Assembly (NCBI GenBank): GCA_019054805.1
Contig: JAHQIY010000004.1
Coordinates: forward strand, 5,208,001 to 5,272,000
Direction of reading: 5' to 3'
DNA from: Brachionus manjavacas
Taxonomy: Eukaryota; Rotifera; Eurotatoria; Ploima; Brachionidae
Length of the DNA stretch: 64,000 nt
Shown here: piece by piece, positions 49,081 to 59,417 of the stretch
How the letters are laid out: every line of letters starts with the position of its first letter
Position numbering within the stretch: position 1 is the first letter of the stretch
Notes under the pieces: generated by a model
The model's input: only the letters and a program-made list of their open reading frames with translations
Told to the model about the DNA's origin: nothing
The model's database searches: none
Made by a program: the position numbers and the translations under genes

Positions 49081-49707
49081 TTACACTAATTTTTTTCTAG
49101 CATATAAACATATAAAAAAAATTAAAGTTAAAAAAATTATAACAAAGGTGATCACACAAATAACAATTTGAAAAAATCCAAAAATTCCAACATTTGTAAA
49201 TAATCCTTTAAAAAAAAATTTAAGTAGAGACCACCACAATGCCCTATACTAGAAGCTATATCAGAAAAAGTAACAAGGATTGCTCTTAGAAAAGAAGGAC
49301 TCTTTGAACAAAAGTCTGTGAAAAAAAAAACAAAAAAACTTAAATCTTTATACGGCAAGCACTTATTATATGCTATTTCTTGTTCAACATAGTTAACATA
49401 AACACCTTCCCCAATCAAAATTCCAAACAAACTAAAAATGACAACCATCAATGATATTAAGAATGTTTTAAGGGAAAAATATTTATTTTTAACAAGCTTG
49501 ACGTCCTCAATTCGAAGATTTTTTGCAAAAGTCCTCTGATTACTATTCCATACCAGCTCTAATTTTTCTTGATTTATACTCTTAATAAATCCTATTTGAA
49601 TTAATCCTTAAAAAAAATTTTAAACAATATTTAATTATAATGCATGATATTAATTTTATACCATTTGATCTTTTAAATGAAACTTTATCATTGATTTTTA
49701 AATTCAT
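49081..49707 (-). CDS. SH3-like barrel plus membrane-helix protein, two exons, one homopolymer frameshift
   Basis: Exon 1 49707-49662 from ATG, exon 2 49606-49081, joined in phase (G|GA, Gly) over a 55-nt GT-AG intron. The N-terminus (INDKVSFKRSNG, IQIGFIKSINQEKLELVWN, then NLRIEDVKLV) resembles the SH3-like barrel found at the N-terminus of kinesin-13 and in Tudor-type folds. It is followed by a helix (LISLMVVIFSLFGILIG), a Cys-containing loop with several hydrophobic stretches, and, after a one-base shift in the T9 run near 49210, a clear C-terminal membrane helix (FFQIVICVITFVIIFLTLIF) with basic tail ARKKLV. Without the shift the frame stops early at 49152. About 190 residues. Family not recognised. 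It is the last gene before the right inverted repeat of the large element. Confidence 0.6.
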
Positions 49708-50025
49708 TTTTTAGCTTCAGTTAAACTTTGTCTAAAATTTTTAAAATGAATTTATATATAAATTAATTTATGTGCAATTTTTAAAAAATATGCTATGTCC
49801 AATTTAATATGTAATGCTCTATTTTCAATTGGAAAAAAATTTGATTATTGAAAAATACGAAGAAGATGACTCAAAAATTATCCTCTTTTTTAAATAGATA
49901 TTTATGTAATCTTATTTAAAAACTTTTTTGTAACTAAAATTATTTTTTGTTAAATGAAATAAAAATTACAACTTAAATCTTTAGAAAAATAACTCTCAAA
50001 CGCTAAAATTTTCGTTGTATTCTTG

Positions 50026-50429
50026 AAGATTTTAAGTATTTAATAAGGTTCATTAAGTTTTCTGCATCTTTAATCTGAATTTTTATTTAATTATCTAACT
50101 TTTATCAAAAGATATTTTTTATTATTTTTAAATTGTTATTTAATTCAATTCTAAGCAAAATAAATCCTTAATAGAGAATTATTCTTTTTCACCAAGAAAA
50201 AAAGAAACAACGACTGCTTGCAAGTAAAATTGTAAAGTTTATTATGAAAAAATGTAGATTTTCATCTTGCCAAAATTGACATTTTTTTTGGAAATCTAAA
50301 AAAATTAGATAATTTTGCCGAAAGATGAGTAAAAAACCTTTATTTTGATATAAAAATTAAGTTGAACCCTCTTTTTTTAAATAAAATATAAAAGGGCAAA
50401 ATTTCAATGGAAACAGTGTATTGTTCTTT
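50026..50429 (-). repeat. Long inverted repeat, right arm (404 bp)
   Basis: Reverse complement of 39347-39753 with scattered differences; ends CACTGTTTC-type block inverted at 50429. See left arm. Confidence 0.92.
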
Positions 50430-50530
50430 AATAAATTTTTTAATTAAAAGTTAAATCTTGCTTACTTTTAGATATTTTATTCTAATCAAAAGGTCGATTT
50501 TTGTAAATAAATTTTATGGTTTAAAAATTT

Positions 50531-50578
50531 TAAAAAATAGTTGATTCGTATAAAATTTCAAAATATTGAATTAACAAT
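50531..50578 (+). repeat. 48-bp direct repeat, right copy
   Basis: 46 of 48 bases identical to 38281-38328, same orientation, 12,250 bp apart. Confidence 0.8.
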
Positions 50579-50712
50579 TTTTCAAACAAATTAGACTGAT
50601 CTGCAAAAAATTAATTTGCGTCACATAATCGAATGTCAGCTTTCATTTTAGATTTAAAGAAAATTTCTTGTTATATTTTTATTAAAAATAAAAATAATTA
50701 AATTAAAGTAAT

Positions 50713-52646
50713 TCAAGTAATTTCTTTATTTTTAACTGATATCAAAACATTTTTCACATTTTCATAAACAACATAAGAAATGCTCACAGCTGGAACAACT
50801 TCAATCAAATTATTTATTATTATTTAATTGGTAATCAATAAAGTTTGATTATTACCTTTAATTATATTTGGCAGAAGGCCTCGATAGAAGCCCCTGAGGC
50901 CTTCATTCCGCCATATTCGAATTAATAATTTTCTCATAGTATCACGATTCAATGAATCCATAGGGACCTCTTGTGCTTGCAAACGAGTTCTAATTAAAGA
51001 AAAAGGATAACTAACCAATTGACCACATATTGTACTAGTAGTCCCGCACAAAAGCAAAACTGGAATAGACGGATTTTCATCGATCTGATTTTTTTTCATG
51101 TAAAATCGTTTTAAGGTCTAAATATTATCGTAAATAAAAAGATAGAATATCTTTCTTCAAAAAGACTGACCTCGTAGACAGCTAAATCGGTACCTGCATA
51201 AGGAATAATTCCCAAGATATTTGGAATAAAACCTTTGTAAAAAGCTCTTAATCCCTCATATTTAACTATTTTACTAGCACAATCGAAAATACTAGAATAT
51301 TCACCAGTTTTCCCAAGAACCATACGAGTTTTTAGTAACTTGATTAAAAAATTATTTTTATTTATTAAGTGCAAATTTTTTTTTTATACTTCCATAGGAT
51401 AAATAGTGGACTGAGCTAAAGCACCAGCCATTGATCCTGCGCAAAAACGCTCAAAAACATTTGCTTCTCGATTTTTGTCTTTGATGAAGTATGTTTTTAG
51501 CTAAAAATTTATCCAAATTAAATTGTAGTAAATTGTATTAAATTTGTTACCTCCTCATAAAATGTGAATTTTAGAGCAGCTTCTGGAGCTATCTTTATGA
51601 CATTCATGCCATTGCCTCTCCACAAACTTCTTAAGCCTCCTTCTTTCAGCATATGCCCAAAACCTCCGATAACTTTTATTTGTTTTCTCGATCCTAAAGC
51701 CTTAAAAGTTTAAAATAAATAAAAGGCAAATATCAAATTTGATTTTTGAGTAGATTTGTACTTGCATAACAGTTTTTAGGCGGTCAAAAGGGGCTGTGCA
51801 AGTTCGCGATACAGCTCCGGCAAAAGCGCCTGCGATCAAATTTCTAAAAATCATGTCTGTTCGATTTTCTTCATTTGAAAAGTCATCCGGTACAGTATTT
51901 CCTTCGCCTATGTCAACAAGCTAATATAGAGAAGATAACAAATGGCAAAAAATTCACATTTTTTTTACCGTAGAATATCTCCAATGATAAAGTAAATCAT
52001 GTATATTTTCTATCGGTGCTAAAGAAAAATATTCTCTCCACTCTTTGGGCTCTATTACCAAAGAACCATTACGATTCACTCTTTTAGAAAACTCAGTTTT
52101 GCAAATCATTTTAATTGTTAAAAAAATACTTTTGAACAAGCTTTCTGGCTTCGTTTGTGCTTATTTCGATTCCAAATTTTCTGAAATATTTGATTAATTC
52201 ATCATTGCCAATTTTACCTGAATTATCCTAAATGATATATAGAAAAAAGAATAAAAGCTGAAAAATATTACTCACTATCGCTGTTTGTATCAATACCTCT
52301 AAAAACCAACTCTAGTATGTTCTCGTGTTCAAGCATGTACTGAACAAACTCATTAAAATTTAAATCTCCCGAAGAATTTTTGTCACTTTTGGATATAAAT
52401 CTCTGAAATAATAAAAAAATTGGTTATTTTATTTGAAGAAAAAATCAAACGTTGTGTTACCTTAGCTTTGGTAAGATTTGATTCTTTTTTACGGCTTGGC
52501 TTAGGATCTTCGTTTTCGTTAGGATGATTAATTTTGTCAAATAAAACATTTAAATCGTAAACATCTATTTTTCCATCAGAATTGGTGTCCAATTTTTCGA
52601 ACATTTCATGGTAACGTTGCATGTCTTTTTCACTTAGATTTTTCAT
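50713..52646 (-). CDS. SCaMC: Calcium-binding mitochondrial ATP-Mg/Pi carrier (SCaMC, SLC25A23/24/25-like), ten exons
   Basis: Minus-strand exons: 52646-52461, 52402-52276, 52227-52130, 52080-51969, 51920-51762, 51701-51551, 51500-51390, 51338-51171, 51117-50856, 50798-50713, with short GT-AG introns. The product (about 485 residues, normal for the family) has N-terminal EF-hands ([12 protein letters not shown] at 20-31; a later loop [10 protein letters not shown]) and three mitochondrial-carrier repeats with signatures APFDRLK, YPMELLKTR and YPFSLIRTR, plus [15 protein letters not shown] and [12 protein letters not shown]. SCaMCs exchange ATP-Mg for phosphate across the inner mitochondrial membrane under cytosolic Ca2+ control. 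Two one-base problems: exon 2/3 phases disagree by one, and exon 6 has T5 (51659-51663 on the plus strand, A5) where T4 keeps the conserved frame. Everything else is intact, so I favour sequence errors over a pseudogene. Confidence 0.93.
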
Positions 52647-54532
52647 TTTTAGTCCGAAGATTTTGGTAAAATTTCGACCATATCATGTAACTAGTATTTT
52701 AAAGTATTTTTTCTAATTGAAAAAAAAAAGTTTAAAAAGTTTTCTACTAATATTTTGGTTCATACATTCCAAAAAAGCTGTGTAAATTAAATTTTTTTAA
52801 TTTAACATCATAATATATGCAAAAATTAAAAAGGAAACTTTTTTATGAAATTTTTTTTAATTCAATCAAATTTGAATTATTTTTTCAAAAGAATTGATCG
52901 ATTATTTATTAAAAATGTAAAAATTTGAAGAATTTTTAAAGCTTCACACAAAAACAGACGCCTGCAAAAACTTGACGATTATCTGTGAAGTAATTAAGCA
53001 TGTGATTAAAATTATAATTGTAATGACGAGATTGAGTTGAAAGAAACTTCGTTTCTATCAAAATTTAAATTTCTTGAAAAATTTTTTATTCAAAAATGGA
53101 AAAATCTCTCTCAGCTATTCTCAAAATATAATTTGACACGAAATAAAATAATATTTGTTTTTACTTTTTTGCTTAGAGTATTGATGAAATTAAATTTATT
53201 TTTGAATGAAATTAAAAAAATTGAATTTAATTTCTATTCGAATTCAAATAATTGATTCAGAAGCTTTTCAGATTTAAAATATAAAAATTTATTTTCAGCC
53301 AAACATGAACGTATTGAATAAGTTAATAATTTGAATTTTTTAAATGCTGAAAAATTCATAAATTTGAATTTTGTTTTAACTAGTGATGTCAATCGATTAT
53401 TAATAATTCATTTAATAATCGTCTAAAATTTTTCAATCGATTGGTGACGATTCCCAATGCAAATAGAGAATAAAATTATTCACCTTATTTTGACTTTAAA
53501 ATACTCGATGTTGAAATCGATTGAAAAAAAATAAGTCGATTCTTGAATCCTATCAATCAATTGGAGTCGATTGCCAGCACTAATTATTAATATACCGTAT
53601 TTGATTTCATGACAAGTTAAGAAAGACCTTGATTTCTTATAAATAATTCATTTAATTAAGAAGCTTTAAAATATCAAAAAGATTCGCAAATATTAAAATT
53701 AACTAAAAATTTTCTATAAATTATAGCAACGCTAGGACTGAATTTTATTTGAAAAGTCAAAGGAAAAATTGGAGTCACTATGTACCATAATGCCTTGATG
53801 GAGAAAGAGCCAAGTTGGAAAGAACTTTATATGTTTAACCTCAATTAAATTGTCTAGGCGTCAAAAAGCTGTAGCAGAAATACCTAAAAATAAATCGTTT
53901 ATTTATCTATACCCTTGCAAAGAGATGCATGCACCAAAAATCAAAACTCAGGTTTTAGCCCAAGCATCACGTTACATCTCGCCCATGTTAAACTTTCCCC
54001 CTGTTGATGCGTGAATTAAAATGCAGATTTTTGGTGTTTAACGTCGCTTTAAAAACCCAAAACTCGGTAGAAAACGCCGCGTTAATTCCTGAAAATCTAA
54101 TTTAAATGCGGCATCATTAATACATGTAAGTCTTTAACTTTTTTTTGAAATTCAAATTTAGATGCCGCGTTAAAAATTGAAAAAAAAATAATTCATTAAT
54201 GATTAAAAATTATTTTTGTTTATTAAAAAAACATTTTCTAGTTTTAAGTTAAAAAGGTGATTTCACTTTTATCTAAATGAATGCTTTTTTGAGTTTTGTA
54301 TGAATGAAGAAAAAAAATGTCAAATAAGACTCTGTAATCATAATAAAACAAATATTGTCTGTTCTTCGTGTTATTTTATTTATTTCAGTATAAAAAACAA
54401 ATTATTATAGCATAAGAAGTCAATTAAATTAAAGAATAAAAATAAATCTCTAAGATTACTTCCATACATCCAAGAAAAAAAATAATAATAAGAAAATAAA
54501 AAAATCAATCAAATTCTTAAGCGGTTCTTACC
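52647..54532. other. Intergenic with one hAT-like MITE
   Basis: AT-rich apart from the MITE at 53381 and a less AT-rich patch at about 53920-54170 containing several GCCGCGTTAA-like words (54081, 54162) that recall 34077-34100. No gene seen. Confidence 0.45.
53381..53582. mobile_element. hAT-like MITE, 202 bp
   Basis: Left end TAGTGATGTCAATCGATTAT, right end inverted TAGTGCTGGCAATCGACTCC; the interior is rich in AATCGATT-type words in both orientations. This layout, with (T/C)AGTG ends and AATCGATT subterminal repeats, is common for hAT-derived MITEs. No clear 8-bp target duplication. Confidence 0.6.
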
Positions 54533-54800
54533 TTACGTAGGTGGAAGATCTAGTTTCTTTTTTGTTGGTTTATCTAAATCAACTACCTCATCCTCAACTT
54601 AACTTTTTTTTGACGCCCACCACTTCTTTTACCTTTACCTTCATTTTTAACACTCGCATGGAGGTCCACATCATCAATCTGTGGCTCAACAAGATCCACC
54701 TGAGGCTCAATCACAGTTATCTGAGGTTAAATTTATCAACTTGTGTCTGAACAAGATCGAGTTTGTCCACAAAATTTTGACGAAAACTGCTAGCTGTCTC
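54533..54800 (-). pseudogene. Degenerate coding remnant, possibly transposase tail
   Basis: Minus-strand blocks VDKLDLVQTQVDKF, EPQVDLVEPQIDDVDLHASV and GKGKRSGGRQKKVK, then after a one-base shift in an A7 run VEDEVVDLDKPTKKKLDL and a TAA at 54533. The basic GRQKK stretch resembles tails of MULE transposases downstream of the SWIM finger, but no diagnostic motif is present. Interrupted by a stop near 54726. Confidence 0.35.
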
Positions 54801-55213
54801 TATTTTCTATGCCGAGGTCTAAGTAAAAATTTTGTCGGCCTTTCATCACTTAGAGAGAAAAAATAATAGTAAAACTATACTGAAATTTTTTTTAGGAAAA
54901 TAATTTTTGTAGAAGCAATTTTTTCGAGGAGCAGATTTATTATTAATTTTAGCAAAAAATAGAAGCAATTATTATATCAATTAAGAGCAAAAATATTTTT
55001 ATTAATAGAAAAAAAAATAAAAAAAAACAAATATAATATCAAAAGGCAAATTCCAATTATTCAATTAACTAATTTAGTACATTTGTTTTATTTTTTGATT
55101 TCTCACTTTCTTAATGAAAATTTTTGCGACGCATTAGTATTAGAAGTCGATTGAGTAACTAAAAATACGCTAGCAACTGACTCAATTGTGTTAACTACGG
55201 TCGTAATAGGAGT

Positions 55214-56995
55214 TTAAGCATCAGTTGAAGTTGTTGGATTTGAAAAAAGGTCTTGATTTAAAGGTCCGATTGAGTTTCTTTGAAATACTGGTAATGCTTT
55301 TTTACGACGACCTCTTGAGGCATTTTTTTCGATTCTTAAATCGATAGTTGGGAAAGTTAGCAACTCCAAATTGTACGCGATACCAATGACATGCTTACAA
55401 ACGAATTTCTTTTTCTAGAATTGACAAGAACATTTGCTCAACTGCCAACACTCTTTGTTGATTTCTACTATTTTATGTGAGTTACTCAATTTTATAAATT
55501 GATCGAAGGAATTCCAACTGTTCGTGTTAAAATAAAAACGACAAATTTCTTTCGTAGCTTCTACGTCACTTTTCTCAGGTGACACCATGCATGTCACTAC
55601 CTCTTCTTCTTGTTTTATTTTGACAATTCGCTTTTTTGACTAGCACCAATTAAAACCAAGTGTCCATTCATGAGTCGATATCTCTGGCATTGTTTTAAAC
55701 TTTGTCGTTGTTTGAAAACTTGGATTTCTTTCTTTCGACCACGTTTCGATCAATTGATCCATCACTCTAACAAAGTCTCTAAGCGGTAAACGGTCTCGTA
55801 AAGTTGCATTTTTTTTGATAGTGTTATTCATCGATTCTATCCCGTTGTTTGTACTAGGATAACCCTCAGCATTTCCTTCGAACCATCCGATCGTGTATTC
55901 AGACATCCATTGCTCCTCGAAATACTCAAAAAACGCTTGAATATTTGGGTTGTTAAGTTGAGTCCATTTTAATGACAAAAGTATAAAAGCTGCATTGAAA
56001 TTTTGCTCTGAAGCAGTTGATTGAATGAGTCTAAAATAATTAACAATTTTCTGTTTTACATCTTGACCAATTCCTTTGATGTTCTCTTCAATTTTTCTTT
56101 CGACGTGAGACCAACATACGATTCTCCTTTTAACGTTTCCAAAAACCTTAATAAAACCGTTTGTGATAGTTTTTGCTTCATCAGCTAATAGAATCTCAAT
56201 TTGTAAACAATGACCATAAAGCTTGTATGATAAATCTTTGATTGTTTGAAAGAGAAATGCATAATCTTCGCCAGTTTCGGTTTTTAAGAGAAGAAGTCCA
56301 AAAGGGTGAAAGTGCGTATCTTTATTTGTCGTTCCTGTAAACAAAACTGGAAAATTAATCCAATTTAACTTATATGTACCATCAGTCGAGATATGATCAC
56401 AAAATCTAACGAGGAATATTAACGATCAAAAAAATTTGAAACGATACATTATCAGTCTGCAAGTTGAAATTTGAAATGACAAACATTGTATCATCAGCTT
56501 CTGGAATTGATGATCTACTTTGAGCACAATTGATAAGAGCATCTATCGACTTTCCTGGATCGTTCGATTCGCCATTTCGCGTACGCTTATGCCGACTTAC
56601 AATATTGTTGATTGTTAAATCTTTGACTTCTACATAACCATCATTAAAATTATTTCTGAGCCACCTTCCAATGATACTTGAAGGCTATTTCGATGGACAA
56701 GAATGTACGCTCTTTTGTTACAACGTGAACATTTGAAGAAGCGCTTCTCTCCTTGATCAGTATTTTTGGTTTCTTTTGCACTCCAAGTAACGTTTTCGAC
56801 TGTCCCATCTTTGAGCTCTTTTACACACTCTTCTAATGATTCAAAACTTTTGAATGGATCATAAGGAAGATTTTCGCCTCTCTTTCTTTTTGGTGCTGGT
56901 TCTTCAATATCGTCTTCAGTATCGTTTCCATTGTTAGCTCTTATGCGAATAATAGATGTTGATGATGACTCTTCAGATTCAATAAATTCAGACAT
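55214..56995 (-). pseudogene. MULE (Mutator-like) transposase with in-frame TAGs and frameshifts
   Basis: Begins at the ATG at 56995 with an acidic leader, then a FLYWCH/WRKY-like zinc finger region (RFFKCSRCNKRAYILVHR). The MULE catalytic core is present: STDGTYKLNW (D1, ~56385), LLADEAKTITNGF (D2), CWSHVERKI, and NGIESMNNTIKK (E). After the core comes a SWIM finger (CSCQF...VCKHVIGIA) and a basic AT-hook-like end (RGRRKKALP), stopping at 55214. Defects: frameshift near 56650, a one-base shift in a T7 run near 56430, and TAG codons in frame at 55640 and 55415 (the latter between the two halves of the SWIM finger). No terminal inverted repeats found. Inactive as it stands. Confidence 0.85.
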
Positions 56996-57956
56996 TTTCA
57001 ATTTTGATTTGGATAAGCCAGTTATCTCCAAAATTTATAGATTTAGTAAAATTTGTCAACATTATAATCAATTTTTTTATCGAAAAAAAAATTAATGAGT
57101 AAAAACTTATCAATTTATTTTGATTCTCAAAAATTAATTCTGCTCCTGTTATCAATAAATAAAGCTGCTAAAATTGAATTAATTAGATAATATTCGACTT
57201 GCTTCTCTAAAATAAAATATTAGATATAAAGTGATATAAAATTGCTCCTTTGGAAAATGTAAGCCTTTTTTTTATACTTAAGTTGCAAATGTTATACTTA
57301 AATAAATAAATAAATTTATGCTTCTTTTAATTCCTTATTCTAAATAGTTTTTCTTTATTAAAAATTTTTTTTCTAAAATCTTATTTTATTAATATCTATT
57401 TTGTATAGTATCAATTTATTTTGTAATCACTTTTTATATTTTTTGTGTACATAATAAAAATTAGTAGATAATTTTTTTTAATGAAAGCTTTTGAAGAATT
57501 TTTTTTTGCCAGAATCAACGTTATTTTACTCAATTATTAATCAAAATTTGTTTAAAAATATGAACTTTTGAACTATCAATTAAATTTTTTTTTTCGTAAA
57601 TTTTCTGATACTCATTTCACAATTGACTTAAGATAAACTTTATAATTAACATTGTCTTTTTAATTATCTCAAATGAAAAATGAATAGGGTTTGTTTAAAA
57701 CTCCTATGGATCTTTGATGGTATTAAAAAAAATCGGACCTTCTAGTGTTAAGCTTGTTACCCTTCTAAAGACTGTTATTTTTTCATTGTATCTAATTATT
57801 TTTTTATTTTATCTAAATAATAAGCTATCTAAATATAGTGAATAATTATTTTGTCTTAGTATCTAAAATTTTTGATTGTTTATCAAAAATTTGTTTATCA
57901 AAAATTTTTTTTGTTGTATCTACTACAAAAAGGAAGAAAAATTAAGAAAAAAAAAA
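56996..57956. other. Intergenic; solo piggyBac-like terminus
   Basis: AT-rich; holds only the transposon end at 57735-57751. Confidence 0.45.
57735..57751 (+). mobile_element. Solo right end of a piggyBac-like element
   Basis: GGACCTTCTAGTGTTAA, i.e. inverted CACTAGAAGGTCC followed by TTAA, the terminus and target of the MITEs at 3296, 19036 and 24698. No left partner found within several kb. Confidence 0.4.
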
Positions 57957-58250
57957 TTAATCTTTTTTTGTTCTTTTGTTTTGAGGTTGATCTTGAATTG
58001 ATTTCAGCTTGTTTTTTGATCCAGTGGGTCTTCCTCTATTCTTTTTTCGAATCTTTCCTATTTTCACCTAAAGGTACATTTTTTGCGTTTCTATGCCATT
58101 CCAATCCTCGATAACGACAAGCAAGAACCAAAATGTGTTTGCAAATATTATTTTTTCCTCAATATGGGCATGTGCATTCACTTTGAGACCATTCTAAATG
58201 AATAGTAGTCATCCAGATTTTGCGAGCTTGATTATATTTGTTAATTAGAT
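57957..58250 (-). pseudogene. C-terminal fragment of a second MULE/SWIM transposase
   Basis: Minus strand: WMTTIHLEWSQSECTCPY followed, after a stop, by NICKHILVLACRYRGLEW, which together form a SWIM zinc finger (C-x-C...C-x-H), then after a frame change an AT-hook, NRGRPTGSKNK, and a basic tail ending with TAA at 57957. The catalytic core is absent. A different family member from the MULE at 55214-56995. Confidence 0.65.
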
Positions 58251-58382
58251 ATTAAATTGAATTATTGTTCGATACACAAAAATAATAATTAGATACTGTA
58301 AAAAAATATCAGATACCAAAATTAGATACATAAATAAAAAAATTAGATAGCTTTGAAAATATAAGCCCCTTCTAAATAAGCT

Positions 58383-58940
58383 TGCAAGACCTCATATATT
58401 ATGTGTATCTGATACTTGGTTTTCTGAATCTTCATTGCTGTACGTTTGTGGCTTTACCATTTACCTAAAATACAGATTAGAACGAGATGGTGGTATTTGC
58501 ACTTATGCGAGGGATGATCTTTGCTCGATAAATATTCGGCTCGTACAAATGGGGTAGAACAGATGGTGTGGAGTAAGATGTGGTGCTGAAAGTTTGTAAG
58601 TTGAATGTGGTACAGGCAACGATGAATGGGACTGATGTTATAGAATTTATTAATTAGTCTCTTCGAGCATCAGGGATTCTAATAATGATTAAAAAATTCT
58701 AATAAAACGAATTTATGATGAAAAAATGATGGTTTGTTGAGATTCTAATTTACCAGATATCATTTGAATTCAAGACAGTGGAATTGCAAGTTTTACTGAG
58801 AGTTAGCAGGAAGCTTATTTAATATAGTGTGTTAATTTTCCAACATTTCTTCTTGGAAATAATGGAGAATCTAGTCTATTGGAGTTTTCTGATACAGTTG
58901 ACCGAAGACTAGCTAAATTAATCGATGGGAATTGATGAAG
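58383..58940 (+). pseudogene. LINE endonuclease-domain fragment
   Basis: Plus-strand blocks PHILCVSDTWFSESS, RDGGICTYARDDL (the GGGVCIYVR motif of jockey/CR1 endonucleases) and, further on, DSNLPDII (the G-D-F/x-N motif), with stops and shifts. Less AT-rich than its flanks. Only the endonuclease half is present and it is in the opposite orientation to the other LINE pieces here. Confidence 0.6.
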
Positions 58941-59417
58941 TTTATCACTTAATACTTGATTAAAAACTGTTCAAAACCCGCTTCCCGCTACCTTGTTGGA
59001 AATAATCTAAAAAAAAACAAATTAAGTTTGGAAAAAATTAATAAATTAAAAAATTTACACTGCAGTTCAAAAGCTAAGCATTGCTTATTTAAAAATTATT
59101 TTAGACTTTCTAAAAATAAGCTACAAAATATTTTAGCTATTGCTTTTTTTTACAAAAAAAAAGTAAACTTTTAATTTTAATAATATATTTTAATGACTCC
59201 ATAAGATTATTTTATTTTAATAAATTTATTTTGCATCATTGCTTGATTTTTCTATTTCAAAGAAAGAGTGATTGCAGCTTAAAATATTTATTGCTACTAA
59301 TTTTTTTGTAAAATAATCAACAAAATAAAATTAATTAATTTTAATATTTTATCAAAGAAATTTCCTAAAGTATTTTATCAAAAAACAGGATTCATCAATT
59401 GAATGTACTGGCTAAAT
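58941..59417. other. Intergenic / 3' flank of UGDH
   Basis: AT-rich; the short plus-strand frame at 58956-59174 is Lys/Asn-rich and not credible as a gene. Confidence 0.45.

Larger units (their letters stand above)
39347..50429. mobile_element. Candidate giant DNA transposon, ~11.1 kb, bounded by ~405-bp inverted repeats
   Basis: Bounded by inverted repeats 39347-39753 and 50026-50429 that are nearly identical. The interior carries a DDE transposase gene on the minus strand (41520-44561), further small genes on both strands (40803-41252 plus, 44882-45466 minus, 46454-47035 plus, 49081-49707 minus), a minisatellite (45600-46352) and an LTR-retrotransposon fragment (48080-49020). The transposase between long inverted repeats is the main argument for a mobile unit. 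No clean target duplication is visible at the outer borders, so the exact ends may lie slightly further out, or the repeats may be two copies of a dispersed sequence. Superfamily: transposase core is PIF/Harbinger-like (DDE_Tnp_4 type), but size, repeat length and cargo are unusual for it. Confidence 0.65.

Noticed and set aside
53037-53255. 72-codon plus-strand frame
   Set aside because: Low-complexity Phe/Leu/Lys/Asn composition expected by chance at this AT content; no splice or family support.
54541-54866. Plus-strand open frames
   Set aside because: They are the complement of a better minus-strand reading with acidic and basic blocks.
57872-58114. Plus-strand hydrophobic open frame
   Set aside because: Complement of a SWIM finger and AT-hook encoded on the minus strand.
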